Source: Pedobacter sp. UBA1951 (GTDB lineage: Bacteria; Bacteroidota; Bacteroidia; Sphingobacteriales; Sphingobacteriaceae). From it: DNA of 8,964 nt. The position numbers were made by a program, and so were the translations under genes. The first letter of the stretch is position 1; the number at the start of each line of letters is the position of its first letter. The stretch is from positions 1 through 8,964 of the forward strand of contig DDEP01000226.1 in NCBI GenBank assembly GCA_002336465.1. Reading direction: 5' to 3'. The notes under the pieces were generated by a model, which did not search any database, was not told the origin of the DNA, and saw only the letters and a program-made list of their open reading frames with translations. Below are positions 1 through 7,224 of the stretch, one piece after another.

Positions 1-1736
1 TTGAAGGCTTTGATATAGAAACCGTACAGAGATTACTACCTTTTGTTACTTTAGATAAAAGTGCTACAAACGATAGGGTTACTTTACATAATATTTTAAA
101 ATATGCTCATAATGATTTAATTATACGATATGAGCGTATGCTTGAAAAATCAAGAGGATATGAAGAGTTACCTGGAAATCATTACTTGGGCCCTCCCGAC
201 AAGTATTTGTTCAGGTATAAATACAACTATTCAAATCGGGTATCGGTATCACTTATATTTAAAAAAGATGCGGGAGAATATTTCTTTAATGGGCCTAAGC
301 AATATCCTTTTGATTATCTCTCTGCACATGTTGCGCTGTTTAACATAGGTAGATTCAAGAAGGTTATCTTAGGCGACTATAGTTTGCAGTTTGGACAGGC
401 TTTAACCTTATGGTCGGGTTTTGCTTTTGGTAAATCTCCTGAAATATCAAGTATGGTCAAAAACGACATCGGCTTAAAGCCTTATACCTCATCTAATGAA
501 TATGCCTTTTTACGAGGGATAGCAACTACTGTTAATCTCATCAAAAACATAGATATAACTTCTTTTATATCTTACAGATATTTAGATGCAACGGTTACAG
601 AAGAAACCAATGGTTTACAAACAATCAGCACCATTACCCAAACGGGTTTACACCGTACTTCATCAGAAATAAATAACAAAAACAGCACCAGCCAATTGGT
701 GTATGGTGGTGTTATTCAATACCACCTTAAAAATCTAAATATAGGTGCTATTGGCTATCAAACCCGTTTTAGCAATACTTTTGTTCTAGGCCCGGGATTA
801 TATCGTAATTTTAATTTTACGGGTACAGATTTAACAAATCTGGGAGCATATTATGATTTTACCTATAAGAACTTCTATTTATTTGGCGAGGGTGGTAAAA
901 GCATTTACAGCGGCACGGCTTTTATAAACGGCATATTGATCAGTTTATCTTCTACAGTATCGGCAGTAGCTCTATATCGCAATTACCCGGAAAACTATTA
1001 TAGTTTCTTTAGTCAGTCTGTAGCAGAAGCTAGTGAGGCAACTAACGAAAAAGGCTTATATGCAGGGCTAAAAATCGTTCCTTCCAAATCATGGAGCTTT
1101 TCTATTTACGCTGATTATTTTAGGTTTCCTTGGTTAAAATTTAGGATAGATGCTCCTTCTAGCGGTTACGAACTATTAGCTCAGGCTAATTACTCTCCAA
1201 GAAAAAGCATAAAAACTGCTTTCCGATTTAAAATGAAAAATAAGCAACAAAATACAGACAACAATGTACCCTTTAATTATTTGGAAGATGTAAGAACAGA
1301 AAGTTACCGAGCCGAAATAAAATGGAAGCTTAATAGATCATGGGGTTTTCAGAACAGGTTAGAAATGGTGCGCTATAAAAAAGGAGCAGTAAATACAGAG
1401 TTGGGATATCTGTTCTATCAGGACATTGAATATTCACCTCTGTCATCAAATTTATCAGCTAATTTAAGAATGGCTTATTTCAACACAGCTTCTTACAATA
1501 GCAGAATTTATGCTTATGAAGATGACGTGCTCTATCATTTTACTTTTACGCCTTATAGTGGAAAAGGCATTAGAACCTATGTTAATTTAAAATATAGGTT
1601 AGTAAAACAATTGGATATGTGGGCAAGATATGCCCTATTCAATTACAACAACGTAGAAACGGTAGGTTCATATTTAGATGAAATAACAGGAAATAAAAAA
1701 TCTGATATCAGGTTACAATTACGCTATCAATTTTAA
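1..1736 (+). CDS. Outer-membrane beta-barrel protein with ComEA-type helix-hairpin-helix region (5' partial)
   Basis: The frame is open from base 3 to the TAA at 1734-1736, giving 577 residues with no start inside the window. The ATG at 138 is internal, because clearly family-like protein sequence precedes it. The first visible residues (EGFDIETVQRLLPFVTLDK) resemble the end of an HHH region in the Bacteroidota proteins that join ComEA-like HHH motifs to a long C-terminal domain; the HHH motifs themselves would lie upstream, unseen. The rest has the alternating polar/aromatic strands of an outer-membrane barrel, with conserved-looking stretches such as LGDYSLQFGQALTLWSGFAFG and a C-terminal strand ending in phenylalanine (RLQLRYQF), as expected of a BAM substrate. 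Its neighbour is comEC, 6 bases downstream in the same frame, which favours a role in DNA binding or uptake at the outer membrane. That role is inference; the barrel assignment is firmer than the HHH one. Confidence 0.78.
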   Translation, partial: EGFDIETVQRLLPFVTLDKSATNDRVTLHNILKYAHNDLIIRYERMLEKSRGYEELPGNHYLGPPDKYLFRYKYNYSNRVSVSLIFKKDAGEYFFNGPKQYPFDYLSAHVALFNIGRFKKVILGDYSLQFGQALTLWSGFAFGKSPEISSMVKNDIGLKPYTSSNEYAFLRGIATTVNLIKNIDITSFISYRYLDATVTEETNGLQTISTITQTGLHRTSSEINNKNSTSQLVYGGVIQYHLKNLNIGAIGYQTRFSNTFVLGPGLYRNFNFTGTDLTNLGAYYDFTYKNFYLFGEGGKSIYSGTAFINGILISLSSTVSAVALYRNYPENYYSFFSQSVAEASEATNEKGLYAGLKIVPSKSWSFSIYADYFRFPWLKFRIDAPSSGYELLAQANYSPRKSIKTAFRFKMKNKQQNTDNNVPFNYLEDVRTESYRAEIKWKLNRSWGFQNRLEMVRYKKGAVNTELGYLFYQDIEYSPLSSNLSANLRMAYFNTASYNSRIYAYEDDVLYHFTFTPYSGKGIRTYVNLKYRLVKQLDMWARYALFNYNNVETVGSYLDEITGNKKSDIRLQLRYQF

Positions 1737-1745
1737 CACGATTTG
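1734..1745 (+). promoter_or_regulatory. Stop/TTG-start junction coupling barrel gene to comEC
   Basis: The upstream TAA (1734-1736) is followed by two sense codons (CAC GAT) and a TTG at 1743 in the same frame. The TTG is the only plausible start before the first membrane helix, because the first internal ATG encodes residue 270, inside the competence domain. No Shine-Dalgarno sequence is visible. Translation of comEC therefore probably depends on reinitiation by ribosomes finishing the upstream gene, which is inference. Confidence 0.5.
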
Positions 1746-3833
1746 GTTTTTAAAACAGAAATAGTATTCATCAAAGTATTTATACCTTTTATATTAGGTA
1801 TCATAACAGCTTATTATGCTCAAAATAATGCTGTATTGATTTTTAGTTGTTGTGCCTTACTTTCTTCTTTTTTAGCACTGTTGATCTTAAATATTCTGTA
1901 TGTAAAACTTAGCCTATGGAAACACAAACTACTCATAGGTACGCTTCTATTTATTTGTTTATTCTTTACAGGAAGTACATTATGCCTGCTCAAAACCGAT
2001 TTTTTAAAAGATAATTATTTTGCTAACCATCAGTTTAAGGCGCTCAGAATCTATATAAGTTCAGAACCTCAGCTAAACAAGGATATTTTAAGGTTTGAAG
2101 CACAAGTGACCAATGGAATCAAAACGCATACTTCACATGCTGTTACAGGTAAATTACTTGTGGCGCTAAAAATAGATAGCGTACAGCCTATTCAATTCAA
2201 TTATGGTGATGAGCTACTTATCGAGCCTAAATATACGCCTGTTGAACCTGCTTACAATCCCGGAGAATTTGATTTCAGGGCTTGGTTAGCAGCCCGTAAC
2301 ATCTATCAGCAGATTTTTATCAATCAGAACCAAGTTGTAAAACTATCCACAAATGCTGCGAACCCATTATTAAAGTATGCCATTAACCTACGTCAAAAAC
2401 AAGTAGACTTCTATAGAAAAGTGATCAAGAATGATGAAGCTTTTGCCGTAGCTTCAACACTTATTTTAGGTTATCGTGCCGATTTGAGCCAAGAAACTTT
2501 AAATGCATATAGTAAAACAGGTACAATACATGCACTTTCTGTATCGGGTATGCACGTTGGGATCATTTACATTATGATCAATCTCCTGCTCTCTAGGTTC
2601 AGTAAAAATACAAAGTGGTTCCTTATGGTAAAGCTTTTACTTACCATTACGTTAATATGGTATTATGCACTTATTACAGGATTATCTGCTTCCGTACTCA
2701 GGTCTGCTATTATGCTAAGTGCAGTTATTTTTTCCAAGCAACTGAAACGACATACCAACAATTACAATGTATTGGCATTTACAGCTTTCATTTTATTGGT
2801 ATTCGACCCATTTCTGATATGGGATGTAGGTTTTCAACTTTCTTTTTTAGCCGTATTAGGGTTAATTGCTCTGCAACCTCCCATATATGGAGTATTATTT
2901 TTCAAAAATAATTTTCTTGATAAAATATGGGCTACCATTGCCGTAAGCATGGCTGCTCAGATAACCACACTCCCACTCAGCATATATTATTTTCATCAGT
3001 TTCCGGTATATTTTATCATTAGCAATTTATTTATCGTTATACCTGTAATACTCATCATGTACATAGGTTTAGCCATGTTGATCTTTAAAATAAGCTGGAT
3101 TGCTCCTATTTTCGAATATATTATCAACTTTACCAATGAAGGTTTAAAATGGATTGCCAGTCTGCCATTCTCAGGGCTTACCTCCATTTTTATTGAAAAA
3201 TGGCAAGTATGGGTTTTAAGCTTGTTCATTACATTCCTTTCGATAGGTTTAATCCAAAGAAAAGCAAGACCGATCATTTTAGCATTATGCTTATTGTTAT
3301 GTTTTCAAATGGGAACCACACACCAAAAAATACTTGCTGAAAAACAACGAAAAATAATATTCTTTACCTTACGTAAAAATCATGCGGTGGCTTTTATGAG
3401 TTCTAAAGAAGCAATTTTGGTAACGGATCTGAACCAAACGGAGAAAAATTACTTGTTCTTTGTGAAACCTACCTTAGACCTTTATGGTATAAATCAAGTG
3501 AAATTTATCCATTGGAAAGCTGATACCACAACAAAATATCTGATTAAAAAAGACCATCAAATCGCATTCTATGATAAAAAACTCATTTTAATTGACCAAG
3601 ATTTCAGTTATAAGAAAATAGCAAATAAAGTTGCCTTCAACTACGTATGGTTACACCAAAACCCTAAAGTCGATATTGGTATGCTACACAAGCAATTAGA
3701 AGCTTCTACTCTTCTCATCGATGCCTCAAATAAAGATTTCAGGATTGCAGAATTTGAAAATGAAGCAAAAAAAACTAATTTTAGAACGCATTTATTAAAA
3801 AGGAACAATGCCTTGTTGGTATCTCTTAACTGA
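1743..3833 (+). CDS. comEC: ComEC/Rec2 family inner-membrane competence protein
   Basis: This is a polytopic membrane protein of 696 residues, expected to form the channel that carries single-stranded DNA across the inner membrane in natural transformation. Three N-terminal helices (about 8-26, 31-54, 63-82) precede a soluble DUF4131/OB-like region (about 85-210) carrying the typical NPGEFDF at 172-178. The hydrophobic competence domain (about 230-510) contains HALSVSGMH at 263-271, the family's hallmark. The C-terminal part (about 537-696) aligns by pattern with the metallo-beta-lactamase-like domain of longer ComEC proteins. Where those have a DVGQGD-type motif, this one reads FTLRKNHAV, and no HxHxDH metal site is present, so nuclease activity is unlikely. 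The start is TTG at 1743, the only suitable codon. The preceding gene encodes the HHH/barrel protein. The family call is secure; competence of this organism is not shown. Confidence 0.93.
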   Translation: MVFKTEIVFIKVFIPFILGIITAYYAQNNAVLIFSCCALLSSFLALLILNILYVKLSLWKHKLLIGTLLFICLFFTGSTLCLLKTDFLKDNYFANHQFKALRIYISSEPQLNKDILRFEAQVTNGIKTHTSHAVTGKLLVALKIDSVQPIQFNYGDELLIEPKYTPVEPAYNPGEFDFRAWLAARNIYQQIFINQNQVVKLSTNAANPLLKYAINLRQKQVDFYRKVIKNDEAFAVASTLILGYRADLSQETLNAYSKTGTIHALSVSGMHVGIIYIMINLLLSRFSKNTKWFLMVKLLLTITLIWYYALITGLSASVLRSAIMLSAVIFSKQLKRHTNNYNVLAFTAFILLVFDPFLIWDVGFQLSFLAVLGLIALQPPIYGVLFFKNNFLDKIWATIAVSMAAQITTLPLSIYYFHQFPVYFIISNLFIVIPVILIMYIGLAMLIFKISWIAPIFEYIINFTNEGLKWIASLPFSGLTSIFIEKWQVWVLSLFITFLSIGLIQRKARPIILALCLLLCFQMGTTHQKILAEKQRKIIFFTLRKNHAVAFMSSKEAILVTDLNQTEKNYLFFVKPTLDLYGINQVKFIHWKADTTTKYLIKKDHQIAFYDKKLILIDQDFSYKKIANKVAFNYVWLHQNPKVDIGMLHKQLEASTLLIDASNKDFRIAEFENEAKKTNFRTHLLKRNNALLVSLN

Positions 3834-3838
3834 TCATT

Positions 3839-4618
3839 ATGCCTGAAAGCTTAGTACTCTATCATGTAGAAGAACGTATCTGTGAAATTACGCTCAATAG
3901 AGTTGATAAAAAAAATGCTTTAAACCCTGAACTGGTTAATCAGTTAAAAAAAGCGATACAACAGGCTAATAATGACAATCAGGTAAAAGTTATTGTTTTA
4001 AAAGCAAATGGCGACTGCTTTAGTGCTGGAGCTGACCTAGCTTATTTACAACAATTACAAAAAAACACCTATGAAGAAAATTTAGCTGATTCTGAAAATC
4101 TAAAAGAACTTTTTACAGCCATTAACTATTCTGCCAAAACGATTATTGCCCAAGTTGAGGGACATGCCATAGCCGGAGGATGTGGATTGGCGACAGTTTG
4201 TGATTTTGTTTTTGCCGTACCTGAGGCCAAATTTGGCTACACAGAAGTGAAACTAGGTTTTGTACCTGCTATTGTGGCCTGCTTTCTAATGCAAAAAACA
4301 AGCCTTACCATAGCTAAAAAATTACTGTTAACAGGCGAGTTGTTCAGTGCACAAGAAGCTTTGCAGTATAATTTGATTACCTATGTAACAAAATCAGATG
4401 AAATCAATCAAATTGTAATGAATTTTGCCTTAGATTTATGTAACAATTCTTCGGCTAATTCGTTACAGAAAACCAAGATGCTGATCAATGAAATTGCTTA
4501 TAATCATTTAAATGCAAACCTTGACTATGCTGTTAAACTGAACGCAGAAGTTAGGCAAAGCGATGATTTTAATAAAGGTATAAGTGCTTTTCTAGATAAG
4601 CAGAAAATTAAATGGTAA
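3839..4618 (+). CDS. Enoyl-CoA hydratase/isomerase (crotonase) family protein, possibly methylglutaconyl-CoA hydratase-like
   Basis: This cytoplasmic crotonase-fold enzyme has 259 residues, the usual length. The oxyanion-hole segments are visible as FSAGADL (61-67) and GHAIAGGCGLATVCD (108-122). Of the two catalytic glutamates of rat mitochondrial enoyl-CoA hydratase, the first (E144, in GGCEL) is Gly116 here; the second (E164) is retained as Glu136 in YTEVKLGF. The stretch GFVPAIV after it recalls the LiuC-type methylglutaconyl-CoA hydratases of bacterial leucine breakdown, but I cannot fix the substrate. A fatty-acid or phenylacetate-type hydratase or an isomerase is also possible. The ATG lies 5 bases after the comEC stop, without a Shine-Dalgarno sequence, so it is probably cotranscribed. 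No other gene of leucine or fatty-acid degradation is in the window. Confidence 0.9.
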   Translation: MPESLVLYHVEERICEITLNRVDKKNALNPELVNQLKKAIQQANNDNQVKVIVLKANGDCFSAGADLAYLQQLQKNTYEENLADSENLKELFTAINYSAKTIIAQVEGHAIAGGCGLATVCDFVFAVPEAKFGYTEVKLGFVPAIVACFLMQKTSLTIAKKLLLTGELFSAQEALQYNLITYVTKSDEINQIVMNFALDLCNNSSANSLQKTKMLINEIAYNHLNANLDYAVKLNAEVRQSDDFNKGISAFLDKQKIKW

Positions 4619-4634
4619 ACTATAAACTTTAAAT

Positions 4635-5288
4635 ATGATGTTCAAATCAATCAAAACAGGAGTAATAGCTGCTATAATGGTAAGCTCAACCGTATATGCT
4701 TTTGCTCAGAAAAAAATAACAGAAGGTACTGCAATATACAGTATGGAAGGTGCAATGGGGAAACAAGAACAAAAATTGGTTTTCAATAATAGTGTATCAA
4801 AATTGGTTATCGAATCTGGCCCTGCAACTATTTCTATCTTAAATGACGTAGATAAAGAAAACGGTCTTATCTTGGTAAGCGTGCCAATTGCACAAATCCA
4901 GAAAGCAGCTAAACTTGCTAAAAAAGATTTAACAGAGCAAAATGAGCAACAAGGTATTTTCCCTCCTGTTGATATTACCTCTACTGGCGAAAAACAAACC
5001 ATAAATGGTTTTAATGCAGAAAAATATACTTATAAGAACGGAGCTAACGGCGAAACTTACGAAGTATGGATCACTAAAGACATTGACTTACCTGTTAATA
5101 TGTTTACCGATAACTTTAAATCTATTAAAGGAACAATGGTAAAAGTTACAGGTAAAGGTGGTAGCATCATCTTAAAATCTGCTACAGAAGGTAAAATTGG
5201 AGCTTTATCTACAACAGATATTCCAAGCGGATTTGATGAGATCACTTATGATGAACTTAAATCTATGCAGGGAGGTGGCGGAGAATAA
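4635..5288 (+). CDS. Exported protein of unknown function, DUF4412-like
   Basis: This protein of 217 residues starts with a clear Sec signal peptide: Lys at 4 and 7, a hydrophobic core at about 9-23, and probable type I cleavage at A24-Q25 (YAFA-Q). There is no lipobox cysteine, so it should be periplasmic or loosely surface-associated rather than a lipoprotein. The mature part is beta-rich. It starts with EGTAIYSMEG and later has INGFNAEKYTY (123-133) and YEVWITKDIDLP (142-153). This pattern of a tyrosine-rich strand followed by a W-containing strand with TKD recalls the DUF4412 and GLPGLI families, which share a LolA/outer-membrane-lipoprotein-sorting-like fold. It ends in a short glycine tail (GGGGE). 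ATG 4635 and ATG 4638 are both possible starts. It lies 16 bases after the hydratase gene and is the last gene before the hairpin at 5316. No catalytic motif is seen and the function is unknown. Confidence 0.82.
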   Translation: MMFKSIKTGVIAAIMVSSTVYAFAQKKITEGTAIYSMEGAMGKQEQKLVFNNSVSKLVIESGPATISILNDVDKENGLILVSVPIAQIQKAAKLAKKDLTEQNEQQGIFPPVDITSTGEKQTINGFNAEKYTYKNGANGETYEVWITKDIDLPVNMFTDNFKSIKGTMVKVTGKGGSIILKSATEGKIGALSTTDIPSGFDEITYDELKSMQGGGGE

Positions 5289-5315
5289 TTAAAATCTTTG
5301 CCTCCAAATATATTC

Positions 5316-5379
5316 ATCAGGCTTTTATTTTGGCATTTTTACTAATTTAGTGCCAATGTTTAAAAGCCTGATTTTTTTT
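5316..5379 (+). terminator. Intrinsic terminator-like hairpin overlapping the start of the next gene
   Basis: An 11-base perfect inverted repeat pairs ATCAGGCTTTT (5316-5326) with AAAAGCCTGAT (5362-5372), extendable by A5327-T5361. Inside it a second stem pairs TTGGCA (5330-5335) with TGCCAA (5351-5356), and a small asymmetric bulge separates the two. Eight T residues follow at 5372-5379. This is the form of a rho-independent terminator reading rightward, 27 bases after the stop at 5288. It does not look bidirectional, since no run of A residues precedes the left arm. The ATG at 5356 lies at the edge of the inner stem, and the 3' arm plus T-tract encode residues 3-8 of the downstream protein. 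It may end the upstream unit, act as an attenuator, or hide the start codon in read-through RNA. Confidence 0.7.
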
Positions 5380-7221
5380 ATACGCTATTTTCTGTTCTGG
5401 CTTCTCTATTTTGCCGTAGATCGCTTTATTTTCCTGTTAATCTTTAAGCAAAAGCTAAGTACTGTTGGCTTCAGCGAAAAAATTTCTACTTTTTATCATG
5501 CGTTGCGTTTAGACGCATCAATGGCTGCTTATATCAATGCCATCCCGCTTTTATTTTTCATTTTCAGATTTTTCATCGCTAAAAAAGAAATCCACTTTAA
5601 ATGGTTAAGAATATATAACCGAATTTTGTTAGTACTGTTCAGTCTTATTGCTGTAATCAATTTCAATATTTACCGCGAATGGGGAAGTAAAATTAATGCA
5701 AGAGCCTTGGGTTTTGCCATTAATACGCCAAACGAAGCATTAGCTTCAAGCGCATCTTCACCTATCCTACTTACAGTTTTCATTTTCATTGTCCTGATGT
5801 TAATTGGCTGGTATTTGGAAAACTACTGGGTAAAAAGAAAAATTCTTACTCCAAAAGTAAGCTTACCTGTTAAACTACTTGTTACTGCTTTATTATTGGG
5901 AGTTGATTTCTTATTGATAAGAGGTGGCTGGGGAACAGCACCTAACAGTCAGAGCATGGCTTATTTTTCTGAAAATCAGGTTTTAAATCATGCTTCCTTA
6001 AACACAGAATGGAATTTGATGTCTAGCATCTTAGCTTCAAAAAAAGCCGATTCAAATCCTTATGTGTACATGAGCGAAGAAACGGCATCTACCCTAATAA
6101 AAGAGCTGTACCACACTTCACTTGATACAACTATAAAAATCTTAAAAACCGATAAACCTAATATTGTATTATTTATTCTAGAAAGCTTTACTGCCGATCT
6201 AACTTATACCTTAGGACAAGAAAAAGACATTACACCTCATTTTGATAGTTTAGCACATAAAGGCTTGCTATTTAGCCAAATATATGCAACAGGTAATCGT
6301 ACAGACAAAGGGGTTATTGGTACTTTGGCAGGCTACCCCACTTTAGGAACCGGTAGTATTGTAAAATGGCCAGAAAAAATGCAGAAAATTCCGGCTATAA
6401 GTCAATCTCTGTACCAACATGGTTATGTAAACTCTTTCTTTTATGGTGGTGAATCTGAGTTTGATAATTACAAAGCTTTCATTCTAAGTCACGATTATCA
6501 ATTACTGATTGATAAAAATAGCTTTGATAAAAAAGACATGAATTCTAAATGGGGAGCTTATGATGCAATTGTATTTAACAGGCAGATACAAGAAGCAAAA
6601 AATTTTAAGCAACCTTTCTTTTCAACTATATTATCATTAACCAATCACGAACCTTTTGAACTTCCGAGCAAGCATAAGTTTGGTACGCAAGACAATGTTG
6701 CAAAGTTTAAGAGTACGGCCTATTATACTGATTCATGCATCGCATCATATTTGAATGAAGCAAAGAAACAACCGTGGTATGCAAACACCTTATTTGTTTT
6801 CATAGCAGATCACGGGCACGTTCTACCTAAAAATAAATACGATATTTTTGAGCCTCAGCGTTACCATATCCCTATGTTATTTTATGGAGAAGTAATCAAA
6901 GATGAATTTAAAGGAAAGCAAATAACCTACACAGGCAGTCAACAAGATTTAGCTGCTACATTGCTTGCCCAGTTAAATATAAAGCACGATCAATTTAATT
7001 GGAGTAAAAACTTATTAAACCCTAACGTTAAGCATTTTGCTTATTTTAGCTGGGATAATGGATTAGGTTTTATTGAAAACAATCACTGCGTTACTTTTGA
7101 TAACGTAGGCAAATCTATTTTGTATAATAACCAGCAAAATGATAAAGAGCAAACCAATCAAATATTAACTAACGGAAAAGCCTATTTACAGAGTGCCTAT
7201 CAAAATTTTATTAAACTATAA
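5356..7221 (+). CDS. LtaS-like membrane sulfatase-family phosphotransferase
   Basis: The product has 621 residues from ATG 5356. A GTG at 5350 would add two residues but is less likely. Five membrane helices (about 5-30, 56-75, 88-106, 136-153, 171-188) precede an extracytoplasmic alkaline-phosphatase-superfamily domain (about 265-590), the layout of lipoteichoic acid synthase LtaS. The metal and nucleophile residues are in place: Glu276 in LFILESF, Thr316 in TGNRTDKG as the expected phosphorylated nucleophile, Asp485-His486 in ADHGH, and His431 in TNHEPF where LtaS has a substrate-binding His. These match LtaS E255, T300, D475/H476 and H416. The expected reaction is transfer of a phosphorylated head group such as glycerol phosphate from a lipid. 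Bacteroidota make no lipoteichoic acid, so the acceptor is unknown; a true sulfatase is unlikely with Thr instead of Cys/Ser. The gene start overlaps the hairpin at 5316-5379, and the next gene begins 3 bases after the stop. Confidence 0.9.
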   Translation: MFKSLIFFIRYFLFWLLYFAVDRFIFLLIFKQKLSTVGFSEKISTFYHALRLDASMAAYINAIPLLFFIFRFFIAKKEIHFKWLRIYNRILLVLFSLIAVINFNIYREWGSKINARALGFAINTPNEALASSASSPILLTVFIFIVLMLIGWYLENYWVKRKILTPKVSLPVKLLVTALLLGVDFLLIRGGWGTAPNSQSMAYFSENQVLNHASLNTEWNLMSSILASKKADSNPYVYMSEETASTLIKELYHTSLDTTIKILKTDKPNIVLFILESFTADLTYTLGQEKDITPHFDSLAHKGLLFSQIYATGNRTDKGVIGTLAGYPTLGTGSIVKWPEKMQKIPAISQSLYQHGYVNSFFYGGESEFDNYKAFILSHDYQLLIDKNSFDKKDMNSKWGAYDAIVFNRQIQEAKNFKQPFFSTILSLTNHEPFELPSKHKFGTQDNVAKFKSTAYYTDSCIASYLNEAKKQPWYANTLFVFIADHGHVLPKNKYDIFEPQRYHIPMLFYGEVIKDEFKGKQITYTGSQQDLAATLLAQLNIKHDQFNWSKNLLNPNVKHFAYFSWDNGLGFIENNHCVTFDNVGKSILYNNQQNDKEQTNQILTNGKAYLQSAYQNFIKL

Positions 7222-7224
7222 ACT

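Noticed and set aside
130..348. 72-codon + strand frame starting at 130.
   Set aside because: It overlaps the barrel gene in another frame and carries no domain signal.
138..1736. Barrel gene starting at ATG 138 as a complete gene.
   Set aside because: The same frame is open upstream to the window edge and reads as HHH-like family sequence, so the gene is truncated by the window, not started at 138.
2996..3277. Open frame of 93 codons on the - strand inside comEC.
   Set aside because: It lies opposite a strongly family-like coding region, resembles no protein I recognise, and has no start signal.
4706..5245. Two open frames on the - strand (4706-5002 and 5057-5245) opposite the DUF4412-like gene.
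   Set aside because: The + strand frame has a signal peptide and a family-like pattern; the reverse frames look like shadows.
5293..5332. Possible Bacteroidota promoter (TAnnTTTG-like) ahead of the LtaS-like gene: AATCTTTG at 5293-5300 and TATTTTG at 5326-5332.
   Set aside because: Each differs from the consensus, and neither has a correctly spaced TTG element, so I do not list it as a promoter.
4616..7224. The 13-base word TAAACTATAAACT occurs at two gene junctions, 4616-4628 and 7212-7224.
   Set aside because: In an AT-rich window of 9 kb a single shared 13-mer is expected by chance, and the two copies sit differently relative to the stop codons, so it is not supported as a regulatory element.
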